Source: Acerihabitans sp035013185
GTDB taxonomy: Bacteria > Pseudomonadota > Gammaproteobacteria > Enterobacterales > Enterobacteriaceae
Assembly: GCF_035013185.1 (NCBI RefSeq)
Contig: NZ_JAYGJO010000002.1
Coordinates: 62,001-126,000 of the forward strand
Reading direction: 5' to 3'
DNA: 64,000 bases
Numbering within the stretch: the first letter of the stretch is position 1; each line of letters starts with the position of its first letter. The notes beneath the pieces were generated by a model, which was given only the letters and a program-made list of their open reading frames with translations, made no database searches and was not told the origin of the DNA. The position numbers and the translations under genes are program-made. Shown here one piece after another: positions 62,704 through 64,000 of this stretch.

Positions 62704-63641
62704 TTACTCAGGCCAAAGGTTTTCAGGTTCTTGGCATTGGTTTCATCTATCAGTACGCAGTCCATTAGCTGTTTTTCTTCCTTTAGGGCCTTGCCGGTTT
62801 TCAAGTAGGTATCCGCCTGCTCAACCGCCATTTCTGCCTGTGCTGCGGCCGGTTGCAGCACTGTGGCCTTGATATTGCCGTTGGCAAGAATCGAGTCACG
62901 CACATAATCGCTACCATCAAAACCCACCAGGATCACGTCTTTGCGCCCGGCAGCCTTTAGCGCCGCTTCCGCACCCAGCGCCATGGTGTCATTGCCGGAA
63001 ATCACACCGGTGATATCCGGGTGAGCCTGCAAAATGGATTCCATACGACTAAACGCTTCAGTCTGGCTCCAGTTGGCGGTTTGCTGCGCCACCATTTTCA
63101 GTCCGGTATATTCATCAATCACATCGTGATACCCCTGCGAACGGACATGGGCATTGGTATCTGACTCCTTACCCAGTAGCTCTACGTACTTGCCTTTACC
63201 CTTCATCAATTTGACGAATTTTTCGGCGCCAAGCTGTGCCCCCTGATAATTATTTGACACGATCTGCGCCACGGCCACACCGGTGGCGTTAATTTCACGG
63301 TCGATCAGGAATGCCGGTATGCCGGCGGCCTTAGCTTTTTTTAGCGGCCCGATGGTGGCGTCCGAACCGGCGTTATCCAAGATGATGGCCTTGGCCTTAC
63401 GGGCAATTGCGGTTTCAATCAGCTGATTTTGTTTACTGACATCATCATCATGGGAAGCCACCAGCGTCGTGTAGCCGAGGGAGGCCGCTTTTGCCGACGC
63501 CGAATCGGCCTCAGCTTTAAAGAAGGGATTGTCATGGGAGGGGGTGATAATGGCTATCAACCCTTGGTCTGCGGCAAACGACGCCATTGACAGTGACAGC
63601 AAAACGGCGGCAAGACAGGGTTTTTGTAGGAAGGTGTTCAT
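62700..63641 (-). CDS. Periplasmic sugar-binding protein (RbsB type)
   Basis: 313 residues from ATG 63641 (CTGGAGAATAATA upstream). Signal peptide ending ASFA-ADQ. Periplasmic binding protein class I with LIAIITPSHDNPFFKAEADS, AIILDNAGSD, FLIDREINATGVAVAQIVS, GVISGNDTMALGAEAALKA and VGFDGSDYVRDSIL, as in RbsB. First gene of the transport operon. Which sugar it binds is unknown. Confidence 0.93.
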   Translation of the reverse strand: MNTFLQKPCLAAVLLSLSMASFAADQGLIAIITPSHDNPFFKAEADSASAKAASLGYTTLVASHDDDVSKQNQLIETAIARKAKAIILDNAGSDATIGPLKKAKAAGIPAFLIDREINATGVAVAQIVSNNYQGAQLGAEKFVKLMKGKGKYVELLGKESDTNAHVRSQGYHDVIDEYTGLKMVAQQTANWSQTEAFSRMESILQAHPDITGVISGNDTMALGAEAALKAAGRKDVILVGFDGSDYVRDSILANGNIKATVLQPAAAQAEMAVEQADTYLKTGKALKEEKQLMDCVLIDETNAKNLKTFGLSK

Positions 63642-63938
63642 TATTATTCTCCAGTATGAATACATCACATGAATATATATTCACTTTTGATTTTATATTC
63701 AACTTGAGTGTCGCAAGTCGCTTGCTTAATGTCCACGGCGATTATTGGGAATAGCGAGAGCGGTCACAAAAAGCAACAAAGTGATCACAAACATCCAGCA
63801 TCGGCGAATCAAACACACGATCACTATCAGCCCGTGATTGCAGGGTGGTATCCCCGTTATACTTTATGTTGCAAAAAAGCGGCAAGGCCGTTTAACCCTC
63901 GGGGGTACCGCGCCTTCTAGGCGCGGAGCGAGGAGATT
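63642..63938. promoter_or_regulatory. Promoter region of the sugar transport operon and adjacent intergenic DNA
   Basis: About 300 bp without a clear gene. A 14-base perfect palindrome TGAATATATATTCA lies at 63670-63683, 28 bases before the binding-protein start, and TTATATTCAACTTG follows near 63692. These resemble the other candidate operators of the locus. A CCGCGCC / GGCGCGG hairpin lies at about 63908-63926. Confidence 0.5.
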
Positions 63939-64000
63939 ATGTCCTGTCGTGCTGAGGATTGGGATCGGGGGTCGGCATTGTTATCCAACGCTGCACCAGC
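63939..64000 (+). CDS. Possible start of an unidentified gene (runs off the right edge)
   Basis: ATG at 63939 has AGGAG three bases upstream and an open frame MSCRAEDWDRGSALLSNAAP to the window edge (20 codons). Too short to identify; divergent from the sugar transport operon. Confidence 0.35.
   Translation, partial: MSCRAEDWDRGSALLSNAAP

Noticed and set aside
63708..63920. 70-codon plus-strand frame near the right edge
   Set aside because: No ribosome site; it overlaps the operator/promoter region of the binding-protein gene and shows no known motif.

Overview
The window is chromosomal DNA of an Enterobacterales bacterium. Its backbone follows the gene order of the E. coli tyrR-psp-sap-rnb-pyrF region: hrpA, azoR, ynbE-ydbH, ldhA, ydbK, ttcA, fnrS-zntB, mppA-mpaA-ycjG-(tpx)-tyrR, ycjF-ycjX-pspCBA/pspF, sapABCDF, rnb, then osmB, yciH-pyrF, lapB-lapA. 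Several genes usually found here are missing or broken: hslJ, ydbL, pspD and fabI are absent, tpx is a pseudogene and a DUF333 lipoprotein is shortened. ERIC-type repeats are present, and one candidate type III effector sits in place of hslJ. This pattern suggests a host-associated lineage such as Sodalis or its relatives. That placement is inference from gene content; no species marker was seen.

Layout. 1-7.4 kb: hrpA (runs off the left edge), azoR, and the envelope lipid-transport pair ynbE/ydbH. 7.4-15 kb: ldhA, a 506-codon effector-like gene with six 42-bp repeats, a short lipoprotein and pyruvate:flavodoxin oxidoreductase ydbK. 15-18.4 kb: a PH-domain membrane protein, ttcA, a proline-rich mini-protein, the FNR-dependent small RNA FnrS and zntB. 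18.4-23.8 kb: an AT-richer island with two paralogous unknown genes, a secreted metzincin metalloprotease followed by a protein resembling its propeptide, and a 105-bp duplicated scrap of mppA. 23.8-27.7 kb: the murein-peptide recycling cluster mppA, mpaA, ycjG and the ruined tpx. 27.7-34.6 kb: tyrR and the phage-shock regulon. 34.6-34.7 kb: the iron-responsive small RNA RyhB behind Fur boxes. 34.9-40.2 kb: the sap peptide/polyamine ABC operon. 40.3-45.5 kb: a LysR regulator, a PTS permease and a YdeP-type molybdopterin oxidoreductase, placed where fabI would be expected. 45.6-53 kb: rnb, kdgT, an AraD-type epimerase, osmB, yciH-pyrF and lapAB. 53.2-63.7 kb: a complete sugar-utilisation locus.

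The sugar locus contains a SorC-type regulator, an isomerase of the L-fucose/L-arabinose class, an FGGY kinase, a transketolase split into two subunits, a ribose-type ABC transporter and a DUF2291 lipoprotein. Its composition matches the isomerase-kinase-split-transketolase route described for the branched pentose D-apiose, but the substrate is unproven. Palindromic sites before the regulator, before the enzyme operon and before the binding-protein gene suggest one operator controls all three.

The most notable points are two small RNA genes visible only at nucleotide level (FnrS and RyhB, each with its regulator box and terminator), the protease/stand-alone-prodomain cassette in a rearranged island, the effector-like repeat protein, and the split-transketolase sugar locus.
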